Below are positions 63,901-64,000 of a stretch of 64,000 nucleotides of DNA, piece after piece. Made by a program: the position numbers and the translations under genes. The DNA lies in NCBI GenBank assembly GCA_030549775.1, contig CM060171.1, positions 8,677,289 through 8,741,288 of the forward strand, written 5' to 3'. Position 1 is the stretch's first letter; the number at the start of each line of letters is the position of its first letter. The DNA comes from Tamarix chinensis (Eukaryota; Streptophyta; Magnoliopsida; Caryophyllales; Tamaricaceae). The notes beneath the pieces are model-generated. The model made no database searches and was not told where the DNA came from. It saw only the letters and a program-made list of their open reading frames with translations.

Positions 63901-64000
63901 TTTTATAAGGTAAAAAATAATTTTAGAAGATATAATATATAAAAATATTTGGTATTATAGTTGTTTTGTAGCTTGACGGATGGAAAACAAGCAAAAATGA
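60904..64000 (-). repeat. Degenerate related long LTR, running off the window
   Basis: Begins TGTAACACTCACAAATTTC, closely like the solo LTR start. It continues with TAACATAAAG...CATGTCAAATGTAAGGCTAAA, matching the block at 55340-55390. It is AT-enriched and eroded, with no clean hairpin array. No end is seen before 64000. The open frame at 63416-63607 lies inside it and is not supported as a gene. Confidence 0.5.

Overview
The window is nuclear DNA of a flowering plant. The evidence is intron-containing genes for cytosolic phosphoglycerate mutase and a chloroplast-lumen FKBP13, a plant lipid-transfer protein, and plant-specific repeats (a Cassandra TRIM with 5S-like LTRs, an L1-type LINE, LTR elements primed at TGGTATCAGAGC). 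I cannot name the species. Most of the sequence is AT-rich and derived from transposable elements. There are two genuine genes and two recognisable gene relics.

Layout. 1-2000: AT-rich, with a possible LTR remnant. 2011-6930: a full-length but decayed LINE on the minus strand with an 11-bp target duplication. 6942-9722: AT-rich, perhaps an old DNA transposon. 9728-10483: a complete Cassandra TRIM. 12296-12900: an LTR fragment. 13087-13411: a hAT-type MITE with an 8-bp target duplication. 14112-15091: a frameshifted relic of a tail-anchored coiled-coil gene. 16346-23570 (+): a complete nine-coding-exon iPGAM gene encoding 559 aa, including one GC-AG intron. 24823-27650 (-): a five-exon FKBP13 gene, convergent with iPGAM, with a 1-bp deletion at the start of exon 3. 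29415-33130: the 5' part of a decayed Ty3/gypsy element (LTR, PBS, gag). 34050-34535: a type-1 nsLTP pseudogene with two frameshifts but an intact intron.

From 36 kb on the window is nested LTR elements. A LARD-like element (36238-46976, minus orientation, LTRs of 4435 and 4178 bp, no coding capacity, TSD GTAAA) sits inside a 364-bp hAT-like MITE. Its short interior carries the end of a second, related LTR, so it is a chimera. That second family is also present as a complete 4.3-kb solo LTR (55244-59580, TSD AAGTT). More distant relatives lie at 50599-54297 (opposite orientation) and 60904-64000 (running off the window). A TRIM-like pair of LTRs lies at 47331-49131.

Function. iPGAM is a glycolytic enzyme and FKBP13 is a thylakoid-lumen immunophilin. 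They are convergent neighbours with no evident functional link. Coordinates of exons, LTRs and target duplications were read by hand from the sequence. Percent identities were not computed.
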